Source of the DNA: Streptomyces finlayi
GTDB lineage: Bacteria; Actinomycetota; Actinomycetes; Streptomycetales; Streptomycetaceae
Reading direction: 5' to 3'
DNA length: 64,000 bases
NCBI RefSeq assembly: GCF_014216315.1
Contig: NZ_CP045702.1
Span: forward strand, 4,154,001-4,218,000
The stretch's first letter is position 1, and the number at the start of each line of letters is the position of its first letter. The notes under the pieces are model-generated. The model did no database searches. It worked only from the letters and a program-made list of their open reading frames with translations, and had not been told where the DNA came from. Position numbers and translations under genes: made by a program. Below are positions 8,166 to 16,000 of this stretch, in pieces.

Positions 8166-8252
8166 CTATCGCCCCGCCTTCGTGGGCAGAGCAGGCGACT
8201 TCGACGACGAGGATGCGACTACGGCCGCGAGGGCTGTAGCTTGTTGGGGCAT
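8166..8252 (-). CDS. Possible 28-residue leader peptide upstream of the replication gene
   Basis: The ATG at 8252 has AGGA 8 bases upstream. The frame MPQQATALAAVVASSSSKSP continues to a TAG at 8168-8166, 2 bases before the ATG of the replication gene. The good ribosome site and tight spacing suggest translational coupling. The peptide is too short for family assignment. Confidence 0.4.
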   Translation of the reverse strand: MPQQATALAAVVASSSSKSPALPTKAGR

Positions 8253-8268
8253 AGACGGTTCCTCACCC

Positions 8269-8289
8269 GGTGGCGTTGTGACCGCCACC
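8269..8289 (-). promoter_or_regulatory. Inverted repeat upstream of the replication operon
   Basis: Arms GGTGGCG (8269-8275) and CGCCACC (8283-8289) lie 7 bases apart, 16 bases before the leader start. Its position suggests an operator. The rest of 8253-8788 holds no gene I can support. Confidence 0.35.
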
Positions 8290-8334
8290 GTCTTGATCGT
8301 TCAGGTACGGGCGATATCGGTAGGGACTCCCTGA

Positions 8335-8362
8335 CCCCCGGCGTTGGCCCGCCGGGGGTTTT
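8335..8362 (+). terminator. Terminator-like hairpin between divergent units
   Basis: The stem CCCCCGGCG / CGCCGGGGG (8335-8343, 8350-8358) is followed by TTTT on the plus strand. No plus-strand gene is apparent just upstream, so it may shield the minus-strand operon from, or end, an untranslated transcript. Confidence 0.55.
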
Positions 8363-8713
8363 CATGTGCTCGGAGTCGCAAGGTGTTCCGGGTGCATGGC
8401 CAAGACAGCCACACCCTCCCCGCACAAGTCCAGCATTCCGCCGAGAAAGCAAACAGCTCTCGGCGAACGCGTCGTGCGCGGCTTCCCTATAACGGTAGAC
8501 CCGAATTAGCGGTTGACCTAGAAGCGGCACAAATGGGGCGACTGGTGAAACGCCGTCTGCCTGCATCGGCGATCGGTCTGACGTGACCGTGTGATGCAAC
8601 GACCCACGTCAGGTCAGTCGGAGGTGGTGCGCCTCCCGGATGAGCATAGGGATTTGGTCAGCGGCGGATTCCGGTCTATGTTGCGTCGCTCGCGGGATCC
8701 AGGGGACCCAGAT

Positions 8714-8769
8714 CTGACAAAAAAGACGTGGAACATAGCAGCAGATCGCCGGTTACCCAAACCGGCAAT
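8714..8769 (+). promoter_or_regulatory. Promoter and operator of the XRE regulator gene
   Basis: CTGACA (8714-8719) and TAGCAG (8736-8741), 16 bases apart, fit a sigma-70-type promoter. Immediately downstream, 8744-8769 repeats the operator found at 871-896: the arms GCCGGTT / AACCGGC and their flanks are the same and only the 4-base spacer differs (ACCC). An operator overlapping the start of transcription, next to a helix-turn-helix gene, suggests autorepression. Confidence 0.6.
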
Positions 8770-8788
8770 GCGGAGCTACAACAGACGC

Positions 8789-9040
8789 ATGCCTGAAATC
8801 CCCCTGGGAATTGGTCCGGCCGGCGTGCTGACCGCCCAAGCCATTACCCGTTCCCGCGCAGCGCGCGGATTCGCTCAGCGCCAGCTGGCCGAAAGGGTGA
8901 CCGCGCTCGGCCGCCCCATGACCATCACGATGCTGTCCCGCATCGAATGCCGGCAGCGCCGCTGCGACGTCGACGACCTCGTCGCCATCGCAGCCGCCCT
9001 CGACGTCTCGCCGCTCACGCTGCTCGCCGAGACGAGTTAG
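8789..9040 (+). CDS. XRE/Cro-C1-type DNA-binding regulator
   Basis: The 83-residue protein is almost entirely one helix-turn-helix domain: ITRSRAARGFAQRQLAERVT, then TITMLSRIECRQRRCDVDDL and a hydrophobic cap LDVSPLTLL. The start at 8789 is 19 bases past the operator, with a weak GGAG 13 bases upstream; an in-frame ATG at 8768 overlaps the operator. It is the first gene of the plus-strand block (regulator, excisionase, integrase) and is divergent from the replication operon. It is the natural candidate to bind the palindrome shared by its own promoter and by the small gene at 438-818, making it the likely switch of the element. Confidence 0.75.
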   Translation: MPEIPLGIGPAGVLTAQAITRSRAARGFAQRQLAERVTALGRPMTITMLSRIECRQRRCDVDDLVAIAAALDVSPLTLLAETS

Positions 9041-9236
9041 CGAAGCCCTCGCAGCGCTGTCCGGGTGGGCCAACACCCTGCAGCGTCCGCTCACATCACC
9101 TCACCCGTACCAAACGATCAACCGGCGCGTCACGGGTCACACCACCGCGCCAGAGAAGGAACCCCCTTGCGCCAAGAGGCCATTCCCCCTGCCTCGTCGC
9201 CCTTCCGCCGCCAGACCGCGAAGGAGGCGATCCCGC

Positions 9237-9587
9237 GTGGCTGAGCAAACAGGCGCCGAGGTCGCACCGGCCCGCCTCTACCGCCCCGACGAGGTCGCCG
9301 CCGTACTCGGCTGCTCCGCCTGGTGGGTCAAGGACCGCGCCCGCCGTCGCCAGATCCCCTTCGCCCGAGTGGGCCGTGCCTACCGCTTCACCGCCGCCCA
9401 TCTCGCCGAGATCATCCGCCTCCACGAGGAGCGACCGACCATCGCTGCCCGGCCTCCGTCCCCCGGCACCCCGCCTGCGGCACCTGCCCGACGCTCCGGC
9501 GCCCCCGAGCCGGGTGCAACCTCCGGCCGCCTGCGCGCCAGGCCACCGCGCCGAACCGACCGAGCCGCATTCGACACCGCCGCGTAG
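9237..9587 (+). CDS. Excisionase-like helix-turn-helix protein
   Basis: The 116-residue protein has a GTG start and AAGGAGG 9 bases upstream. Residues 12-60 form a MerR/AlpA-type winged helix: RLYRPDEVAAVLGCSAWWVK, then RQIPFARVGRAYRF. This is the usual fold of recombination directionality factors (Xis) next to Streptomyces integrases. The Pro/Arg-rich C-terminal half has low complexity. It lies 30 bases before the integrase, so it is probably co-transcribed with it. A role in excision is inferred from fold and position. Confidence 0.72.
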   Translation: MAEQTGAEVAPARLYRPDEVAAVLGCSAWWVKDRARRRQIPFARVGRAYRFTAAHLAEIIRLHEERPTIAARPPSPGTPPAAPARRSGAPEPGATSGRLRARPPRRTDRAAFDTAA

Positions 9588-9617
9588 AACGCCGCACCGA
9601 AGAGGAAGGAAACGTAC

Positions 9618-11141
9618 TTGGGTTTCGCGGAGAAGCGCGGAAGCTACTGGCGTGCCCGATACAAGACCGCTCCCGGCAAGCACCTCACGGTCGTCGACGA
9701 GCAAGGCAAGACGATCAAGTTCGCCACCAAGGGCGAGGCCCAACGCTCGGCGAGCGAGGCCGAGAACAAGTACCGACGCGGCGACTGGCGCGACCCCGCC
9801 CTGGGGCAGGAGACGTTCGGCGAGTACGCGAGCCGCTGGTACGCGGACCAGGATCTGGCCGCCTCGACCATGCAGAACTACAAGCGCCACATCGAGGAGC
9901 ACCTCCTCCCCGACTTCGAGGACCATGCCCTCGTCGGCATCCTGCGCTCGGACGTCGACCGGTGGGAGAAGAAGGAGAGGGCGCTGTACGCGGCCTCCAG
10001 CGTGAAGACCTGGCGCTCCACGTTCCACCTGATCTTCGAGGACGCGATCGACGAAGGGCTGATCACGTCGAACCCGGCGACCAGGCGACGCGGGCGGGGC
10101 AAGCGCGCGGGCCGCTCCCGTGACCGAGGCCCCGAGAAGGTCGTCACCGATCCGCTCGGCATCCTGCTCACCGCCGAGCGGGCAGCCCTGCTGTCCGGCC
10201 GCGACGACGAGTTCGTCGCCGTGGTCCTCAAGGGGTACACCGGCATGCGCTGGGGCGAAGTCGTCGGCCTGGAGACCGAGTTCGTTCGCGCCGGCTCCGT
10301 CCGTGTCGAGTGGCAGCTGTACGAGCTCGACTCGGGTGAGATGGTGCGCTGCCCGCCCAAGGACGACAGCTATCGCACCCTCGACTCGATGGACTGGCTG
10401 TCCGCCCTGGTCGCCAACCATGTTGCCCGCACGAAGCCGACACCCTGCCCCTGCCACGGCAGGACCTACGTCTTCCGTGGCCAGGGCGTGGCTCGTACCG
10501 GAGGGCACCAGGGCGCGAAACTCGTCGACGTCGCGCGCCGGGCCGAGGTCTCCACGGGAACGGTGTCCAACGTCCTCAACCACCCTGATCGCGTCGCCGA
10601 AGCCACCCGAATACGGGTGGAGAGGGCCGTCAACGACCTCGGGTTCGTGCGTGGCGGAGTCGTGGCGGAACATGCCGCTCACTGGCGCAGGAACGGCTTC
10701 GGGACCTGGCTGTTCACCCCGGCGGTGTCAGGCTGGTACCCGAAGAAGGCCCCGCAGGAGGCGCGCCCCGTTCCTCTGCTCGGCGAGCCTTGGCCCGGCG
10801 TCCCCGTACGGGGACGCGGCGCCGGCAACCGGGCCGACGCCTGCTGGCTCCCGATCGCGAAGGGCCTCACGCCTCACGGACTGCGCCACACCCACAGGAC
10901 CGTGATGGAGGACCTCGGCACCGAGAAGGTCCTGATGGACCAGCGCATGGGCCACATCGACGGCTCTGTGTCGGCGCGTTATGCCCACGTCACGTCGGGC
11001 ATGCGCAAGCGGCTGATGGCCGGGATGACAGAGCAGTGGGAGGCAGCTCTCGACTCGCGGCTGGCTATGTGTCCCACATCATCGGTGCGCGTGCTCCGCG
11101 ACCTTCTGCACGTACGCAGGCAAGCACGCGGCCTGGAGTAA
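9618..11141 (+). CDS. Tyrosine recombinase (integrase) with an internal LacI-type helix-turn-helix
   Basis: The 507-residue protein has a TTG start with AAGGA 7 bases upstream. It has an AP2-like arm-binding N-terminus (GSYWRARYKTAPGK), a core-binding SAM-like region (about 65-150) and a catalytic domain with R211 (GYTGMRWGEVVGL), H420-x-x-R423 (LTPHGLRHTH), H446 (MGHIDGS) and Y455 (ARYAHVT), all present. Between R211 and H420, residues about 299-347 read as a complete LacI-family HTH (KLVDVARRAEVSTGTVSNVL, then TRIRVERAVNDLGFVRGG). It should integrate and excise the element at the tRNA-Pro site. The gene is not next to the tRNA: three cargo genes lie between. Confidence 0.88.
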   Translation: MGFAEKRGSYWRARYKTAPGKHLTVVDEQGKTIKFATKGEAQRSASEAENKYRRGDWRDPALGQETFGEYASRWYADQDLAASTMQNYKRHIEEHLLPDFEDHALVGILRSDVDRWEKKERALYAASSVKTWRSTFHLIFEDAIDEGLITSNPATRRRGRGKRAGRSRDRGPEKVVTDPLGILLTAERAALLSGRDDEFVAVVLKGYTGMRWGEVVGLETEFVRAGSVRVEWQLYELDSGEMVRCPPKDDSYRTLDSMDWLSALVANHVARTKPTPCPCHGRTYVFRGQGVARTGGHQGAKLVDVARRAEVSTGTVSNVLNHPDRVAEATRIRVERAVNDLGFVRGGVVAEHAAHWRRNGFGTWLFTPAVSGWYPKKAPQEARPVPLLGEPWPGVPVRGRGAGNRADACWLPIAKGLTPHGLRHTHRTVMEDLGTEKVLMDQRMGHIDGSVSARYAHVTSGMRKRLMAGMTEQWEAALDSRLAMCPTSSVRVLRDLLHVRRQARGLE

Positions 11142-11158
11142 CACCGGTAGCGAGTTAC

Positions 11159-11183
11159 GCCTGTGCCCCACGGGGGTGCAGGC
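11159..11183 (+). terminator. Possible integrase terminator
   Basis: An interrupted stem begins 17 bases after the integrase stop: GCCTG..CCCC pairs with GGGG..CAGGC with a 2-base internal mismatch and a 3-base loop. It is modest evidence for termination. Confidence 0.4.
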
Positions 11184-11331
11184 GTACGAGCGCTTCGTCG
11201 TCGCTCGAAGGGATGGGACTACCCACCGATCCTGACCACGCCGACGGAACCTGGGGCGCTTGCTCGATTCCGCCTGGTGGTTTTGGTGAATCGGCGGGCG
11301 CTGGTGCCAGCAGACCTGGCTCAATAGGCGC

Positions 11332-12177
11332 ATGGAAATGGGTGAGCACTGGGCGTATCGCGTGAGGCCGAAGGACCTGGGCAGCGCGGTTCACCAGGTA
11401 GAGATTGTTCGTGTCGGCGGCCCCGGCAGAACGGGCGGGGTCCACGTGCGGTTCCTTGACGGTGACGCCGCCGGGCTACAGGAATGGGTCAACCCCGCGT
11501 GCCTCGTGGTTCCGTGGGCGGAGGCCGAAGAGTTCCACGCAGACGACGCGGCGGAGTTGGCGTTGGCCGAGGCGTCGCGACACGTGAGGGGCAGCACGGA
11601 GTTCGAGGCCGCGCGGCTGATCCTCGGGTTCGTCAGACCGAAGAGCAAACTGCGCCTCCGGCGAGGCGTCCAGGACGCCGGCATCCTGGACATGGGCCGA
11701 CTGGATGAGACCGCACCGCTCGTCGGTATGGACCCCGCGAAACTGCGGGACGATTCTGCGGTCCGCGAGAACCGCGACGGCCACTGCCTTGCAGGTTGGG
11801 CAGTCACTGAACGTCTCGCCCGCCATGTGGCCGAACGTCTCGCCGACACGATCCTGCCGGAGGTGGACCGCAAACAGCAGAGCCTTGAGCAGGAACGTGC
11901 CCAGGGTTCTTGGTATTCCTCCTACAGCCGTCGCGATGACCGCAAGCTGGACGCCGAAGCGACCGTCCTGAGGACCGTGCGGGCCTGGTGCGGCGAGGAC
12001 AAGTCCGAGCGCTATGACGAACTGGTCGCCCTGCGGGCGGAGGTCATCCGGCTCGGGAAACTGGTCGAGCGGGCGGTGACGACCCTACGTGACCGCGGAC
12101 ACGGCTTCATCGCCTCCACCATTGAGCGCGAGCTGGGCGTCCATATCTCCAGCCTTGATCCAGACGTTCGTCGCTGA
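11332..12177 (+). CDS. Hypothetical cargo protein A
   Basis: The 281-residue protein opens with MEMGEHWAYRVRPKDLGSAV and a beta-rich segment (VEIVRVGG, VHVRFLDGD, EWVNPACLVVPW). This resembles a Streptomyces family often labelled, misleadingly, PE-PGRS family protein. The rest is helical and charged, with no catalytic motif I recognise. An alternative ATG two codons on (11338) would remove only MEM's first two residues. The 3' end overlaps the convergent gene B by 71 bases. It sits between the integrase and the tRNA attachment end, the usual place for cargo in such elements. Function unknown. Confidence 0.65.
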   Translation: MEMGEHWAYRVRPKDLGSAVHQVEIVRVGGPGRTGGVHVRFLDGDAAGLQEWVNPACLVVPWAEAEEFHADDAAELALAEASRHVRGSTEFEAARLILGFVRPKSKLRLRRGVQDAGILDMGRLDETAPLVGMDPAKLRDDSAVRENRDGHCLAGWAVTERLARHVAERLADTILPEVDRKQQSLEQERAQGSWYSSYSRRDDRKLDAEATVLRTVRAWCGEDKSERYDELVALRAEVIRLGKLVERAVTTLRDRGHGFIASTIERELGVHISSLDPDVRR

Positions 12178-13771
12178 AGTCGTGCCGCCGGTCCGGCTCC
12201 GGCTTGGGTGACGCGACTTCCACCTGAGGCTTCTCCTTCACCGACTCCACTCTCTCGGGACGCTGCGGGTGCCAGCCGTCGAGAAACGGCCGCAGCTGGT
12301 CGCCCGTCGGCTGCGCATGGAAGCCGTGGCCGGTAAGTCCCCTGCCGCGCACAGTGGGGTCGAGCCGCTCGGCCTCGGCCTTCCCCCACGCCGACCACTC
12401 CCGCAGCCTTTCGGCGTCGAGATCGTCGCTCGACGTGGCAGCGGCCTTGTCCAGCGCTGAGCAGAAATCCCTGATCTCCCCCGCAGTCCGCCAGTGCTCC
12501 AAGGCCGTACTGAAGCGCTCGACCCGCACCGCGTCCACGGCCTTGATCGTCGCGACGCTGACAGCGGCCTCCCACTCCTGCTGCCTGCGCTGCATCTCCT
12601 CCGCTTCCTGTAGGCGGCGCTCTTTCTCCTTCCGCTCCCGCTCCTCACGCAGTCGCAGTTGCTCCGCTTCCCGCTCCTCCCGCAGCCGCCGCTGCTGAGC
12701 CTCGCGCTCCAACCGAGCCCGTTCCTCCTCCTCGGCGTGTGCCTTGAGCGCGCGGAAGACCGAACCGATTTGGTCCTCCAGCGACTTCTTGGCGGTGTCG
12801 GCCCAGTCCTTCTTCCATCCGGATCCGTAGCTGTAGCCCGAGTGCTGGCTGAGATGCAGTTCCAGCTCGCCGGACGGCTCGGACCGGTTCGCCGGAGTAA
12901 CCCGCTGCCAGTCGTACGTACGCCGGCCCGGTTGCTTGGGCACGTACCTGACCTGCTTCTGCCGCTCGCGGAAGCTGACCTCGTACGTCCTGCCGTGGAC
13001 CGTCAGCAGGGGGCGCGCCTGCCTGCGCTTCTTGGACACCGCGATCTCGCCATGGCGAACGAGGGCCTGCTCGGTGAGGAGACGGAGCAGTGCGATCACC
13101 CGGGGGAGGACCTCCTCGGAGATCTCAAAGGCACTGTGGTCTGTGGTGACCGCTGCGACCACGTCCTCAACGCCGGTGATCACGCGGCTACGAGCCAGGC
13201 GAATCCGATTCCATTCGGTGTCGTCCTCGCCGGTCACCCTGAGCAGGCCGAGAACGAAATCACCCCTCTCCCGCCCCGTGTGCTTGAGGTGGTACCCCTC
13301 GGGGGCGCATTGACGCGCAGCATCGAATGCTCGCCGGTAGCGCGCCCGCTCCCCGTCGCTCGGGTTCGGGATGCGGAGGAAGCGGCCGGCCTCCTGCACT
13401 TGGGTGATCAGGGCCGCGCCAATTGCGGCCGGTGAGGGGCGCGAGGGCTTCGCAGCCGCAGACGAGGGTGCTGCCTGTCGGCTGGGAGGGCCAGCCTGTG
13501 GTGTCAGCTTGGGGGTCGCCGAACGCTGCCTGCGTGGAGTCCGCTCCGGCCGGTCCGGGTGGTGCCCGTGCTCCAAGTAGAAACGTCCGTCGTTGGTGAT
13601 GTCCGCCTGCCACCTTCCGCCCTGCTTCGGCATGATGATCAAGCCCCGCCCCTTGAGGGCGTGAGCGGTGGCGGCAAGTTCCGGGCTGTCTGAGGTAACA
13701 GGTTCCGTCCCCTCCCCAATGCGGGTGAGCAGGACCAGCTGGCGATCATTGAGTGGCGACCAACGGTGCAT
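12107..13771 (-). CDS. Hypothetical cargo protein B with winged-helix-like N-terminus and coiled coil
   Basis: This 554-residue protein has three visible parts. Residues 1-75 (PLNDRQLVLLTRIGEGTEPV, then LKGRGLIIMP and ITNDGRFYLEHG) look like a small winged-helix or HTH unit. A Pro/Ala-rich linker follows, then a globular middle (about 110-320) with the segment YEVSFRERQKQVRYVPKQPG. A long Glu/Arg-rich coiled coil (about 345-400) and a C-terminal domain end it. I do not recognise an enzyme motif. It converges on gene A with 71 bases of overlap and is divergent from gene C. A nucleic-acid-binding or defence role is conceivable but not shown. Confidence 0.65.
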   Translation of the reverse strand: MHRWSPLNDRQLVLLTRIGEGTEPVTSDSPELAATAHALKGRGLIIMPKQGGRWQADITNDGRFYLEHGHHPDRPERTPRRQRSATPKLTPQAGPPSRQAAPSSAAAKPSRPSPAAIGAALITQVQEAGRFLRIPNPSDGERARYRRAFDAARQCAPEGYHLKHTGRERGDFVLGLLRVTGEDDTEWNRIRLARSRVITGVEDVVAAVTTDHSAFEISEEVLPRVIALLRLLTEQALVRHGEIAVSKKRRQARPLLTVHGRTYEVSFRERQKQVRYVPKQPGRRTYDWQRVTPANRSEPSGELELHLSQHSGYSYGSGWKKDWADTAKKSLEDQIGSVFRALKAHAEEEERARLEREAQQRRLREEREAEQLRLREERERKEKERRLQEAEEMQRRQQEWEAAVSVATIKAVDAVRVERFSTALEHWRTAGEIRDFCSALDKAAATSSDDLDAERLREWSAWGKAEAERLDPTVRGRGLTGHGFHAQPTGDQLRPFLDGWHPQRPERVESVKEKPQVEVASPKPEPDRRHDFSDERLDQGWRYGRPARAQWWRR

Positions 13772-13947
13772 GGCACGGTCGTACCGTGTGTGCTCGCGTC
13801 AGCACAACCTGTATCAAGAAATTCGCTCAGGTTCCCTACGAGGGGTTCCTGTGGGATCAATTCGCCTGAATGCGACCTGCCGCTTGTGAGCGTGGCAGGC
13901 GCGATGCGCACGACAAGGCGTTTCACGACTTTACGCCTTCCTCGCTG

Positions 13948-13979
13948 TGAACCGGACCAAGACTGGGTGACCCGGTTCA
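13948..13979 (+). promoter_or_regulatory. Inverted repeat upstream of cargo gene C
   Basis: Perfect 8-bp arms TGAACCGG (13948-13955) and CCGGTTCA (13972-13979) lie 16 bases apart and end 19 bases before the ATG at 13999. The AACCGG hexamer is also the half-site of the element's shared operator, though in the opposite order. Confidence 0.45.
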
Positions 13980-13998
13980 AACGAAGGAAGGGAACCTT

Positions 13999-14859
13999 AT
14001 GCAGAAGCAAGCAGTGCAAGTCGCACCCGAGGGAACCCATGGGGAGGGCAGGATCCGAGCGCATGACGCCTGGGCATTGGAACTGCCGGTACTGCTGGAT
14101 GTGATGAACACACAGGCAGTCGAGATCGACCTCGGGCAGCACGGCATGCAGGCTGCATTGGCCGTCCTTCCAGACCGGATCTGCGTGCTGGTGCGCCCCG
14201 GCCTCAGCGAGCAAGAACTGTCGGTTGCCATCCGGTCGCTTCTCGCTCGATACATTCACCGTCCCTTTCCTCACCTGGTCCTCTGGCCGCAGCGAGAAGG
14301 CCAAGGTGTAGTGGTGAAGGAGCCGAGCGACGTGTTGGCGGACTTGGTGCTGGGAGACCCGCCGGACGCGACGGCCGATGTCCTCCATCTCTACAAGGAT
14401 GGAAACTGGGCGCCGAAGGACGGGTGGCGGAGCGACGAAGAGGTCCTCATGGAGCTCCTGAAGCTTGCTGCCGTCGACATGAAGGGCGTAGTGGAGGACA
14501 TCCCTGAGGAGATGTACCCGCTACCCGACGGGCTGGGTGCCGTCGTCTCCGCCGGCTACGACAGTGAAGGGCTGGCACACCCGCTGGTGTTCCTTCGAGG
14601 TGACCTGGCCGTCGGCCTGCGCGTCGATCTCCTCGGCTTCTGCCTCGCGCTGGCCGCCGGCACCGAGCACGAGGGCCGGAAGCCGGACGAGAACGGTTTG
14701 TTCTATGTCGGCACGGATGCGGGACCGGTGTGTGGCCCGGGGACAGCGCTCCTCGGCGCTCTCATGGTCCAGCGCTTGGGGCGGCGTCCGGGAGACTGCG
14801 CTTTCAGACTCCTCGACCCGCCGGAGGATTCCGCCCCAGGGGTGGAGTCCGCTGCTTGA
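13999..14859 (+). CDS. Hypothetical cargo protein C
   Basis: The 286-residue protein has GAAGGAAGG upstream of the ATG. It is acidic and likely soluble, with alternating beta and alpha segments such as GMQAALAVLPDRICVLVRPG and HPLVFLRGDLAVGLRVDLLG. I see no signal peptide, membrane segment or catalytic signature. It is the last gene before the tRNA end of the element and has its own palindromic control site. Function unknown. Confidence 0.65.
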   Translation: MQKQAVQVAPEGTHGEGRIRAHDAWALELPVLLDVMNTQAVEIDLGQHGMQAALAVLPDRICVLVRPGLSEQELSVAIRSLLARYIHRPFPHLVLWPQREGQGVVVKEPSDVLADLVLGDPPDATADVLHLYKDGNWAPKDGWRSDEEVLMELLKLAAVDMKGVVEDIPEEMYPLPDGLGAVVSAGYDSEGLAHPLVFLRGDLAVGLRVDLLGFCLALAAGTEHEGRKPDENGLFYVGTDAGPVCGPGTALLGALMVQRLGRRPGDCAFRLLDPPEDSAPGVESAA

Positions 14860-14931
14860 CCGCGGGGAGGCTCTGCCGGGCGTCCGTTCCCGTAGGTGTC
14901 GCGTCGAGGTTCTGCTCGGCAGGCTCAACGG

Positions 14932-14978
14932 CGGCTCCCTGGGAGCCGGATCCTGAGATCGGCTCCCAAACGGCTCCC
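14932..14978. repeat. Repeated CGGCTCCC sites near the element end
   Basis: Four copies of CGGCTCCC lie in 47 bases: direct at 14932, 14960 and 14971, and inverted at 14941 (GGGAGCCG). The last two are spaced 11 bp apart. Short direct repeats spaced about one helical turn beside an attachment site look like integrase arm-type binding sites. Confidence 0.45.
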
Positions 14979-14997
14979 AAGACGCCCCCAGAAACGA

Positions 14998-15036
14998 GTC
15001 AGGGGCCTGATCCACTAAGTGGATCAGGCCCCTGAC
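14998..15036. terminator. Strong bidirectional hairpin downstream of tRNA-Pro
   Basis: The 19-bp arms 14998-15016 and 15018-15036 are perfect complements around one central base. It lies 16 bases beyond the tRNA 3' end and would terminate both the tRNA transcript (minus) and the cargo transcript (plus). Confidence 0.8.
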
Positions 15037-15051
15037 CTGGTGTTTCAGCTG

Positions 15052-15125
15052 TCGGGGTGGCGGGATTTGAACCCACGACCTCTTCGTCCCGAACGAAGCG
15101 CGCTGCCAAGCTGCGCTACACCCCG
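15052..15125 (-). tRNA. tRNA-Pro (anticodon CGG)
   Basis: A 74-base cloverleaf on the minus strand. The acceptor CGGGGTG pairs with CACCCCG plus discriminator A. The anticodon stem CTTCG / CGAAG encloses the loop TTCGGGA, giving anticodon CGG at 15091-15089. The T arm carries GGTTCAAATCC. CCA is not encoded. Its 3' end points toward the integrase side, so it is the likely attachment gene of the element, and the intact copy marks the right boundary. A partial copy of the 3' half should lie left of the window; none is seen inside it. Confidence 0.95.
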
Positions 15126-15179
15126 ATGTCACGCGGTCTCCCGGCGACATCGATTACTTTAGCCCACCCACGGCTGGAG

Positions 15180-15729
15180 GCGAAATCCGGTTTTGGCGGG
15201 GGCAGGGGGTCCCCAGGCCGTGGGGCGGATGCGGTCCAGGCCGATCAGCAGTGTGGCCACGGCGGTGAAGAGCAGGCCCAGGGCCAAGGGCGTTGGTCAG
15301 GACTCCGGCGTAGTCGTAGGTGTCGACGTCGAGGAAGGGATACGGGTAGCGGGGGGTCGGTGTCGGGGGAGAGGAGAGCGCCCCGGGTCAGGGCGAAGGC
15401 CAGGTACGCCGAGGGGTAGACAACTGTCCCTATTTTTTTGGTGGATGTGCGGTGTTCTCTGTGAATACGTTGGTGTCGTGAAGCTTTCTGGGTGGGCGGC
15501 GCGAAACGGTGTGCATTATCCAGACCGCGTGGACGTGGGCGAAGGAGGGCCGGATGCCGGTCCCGGTCGTTCAGACGCGGTGCGCCGACCAGCCGAAGGT
15601 GACGGCGACCAGGATGTTCGCCTGGATCGTGAAGTAGCTCAGGACCTGGAGCGGGGGCCCGGTGCCCAGGTCGATGGCCAGTCCGGTGACCGCCGCCCCG
15701 CACACGAGGACGCGGAAGGCGGCGGTCAC
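15180..15729 (-). pseudogene. Decayed Pr6Pr-family membrane protein gene
   Basis: Reading from 15729 on the minus strand gives VTAAFRVLVCGAAVTGLAID and then LSYFTIQANILVAVTFGWSA, the N-terminal helices of Pr6Pr membrane proteins, followed by an in-frame TGA. Further down, in other frames, come VYPSAYLAFALTRGALLSPD, RYPYPFLDVDTYDYAGV and LGLLFTAVATLLIGLDRIRP, the C-terminal helices. The roughly 80 residues expected between are missing or unrecognisable, and at least two frameshifts separate the rest. The gene is therefore broken. It lies immediately beyond the tRNA on the chromosomal side. Confidence 0.75.
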
Positions 15730-16000
15730 GGGCCTGCGGGGCCGGGTCTCGTAAGGGGACCGCTACGCGGACCGGGGGCGGGGGAGCAGGGCGGTCCGCG
15801 GTGAGGTCATGATCTTCACGGTAGGCGGGGAGGCCGGACCCCGCGATTCGTTCGTACGCCGAAGCCTCGACCCGTACGCCGACGCCTTGGCCCGCGTCGG
15901 CGCCTCTTGCCCGTACGCCGCGGCGCCCCCGCCCGTACGCCGGCCCCTCGGCTCCTACCTCGTCCCCTCGTCCCCGCGGGCCATGACGCCGGTCGTGGCC

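Noticed and set aside
8219..8599. 126-codon minus-strand open frame upstream of the replication gene
   Set aside because: No ribosome site or family resemblance; it covers the terminator hairpin and the operator-like repeat.
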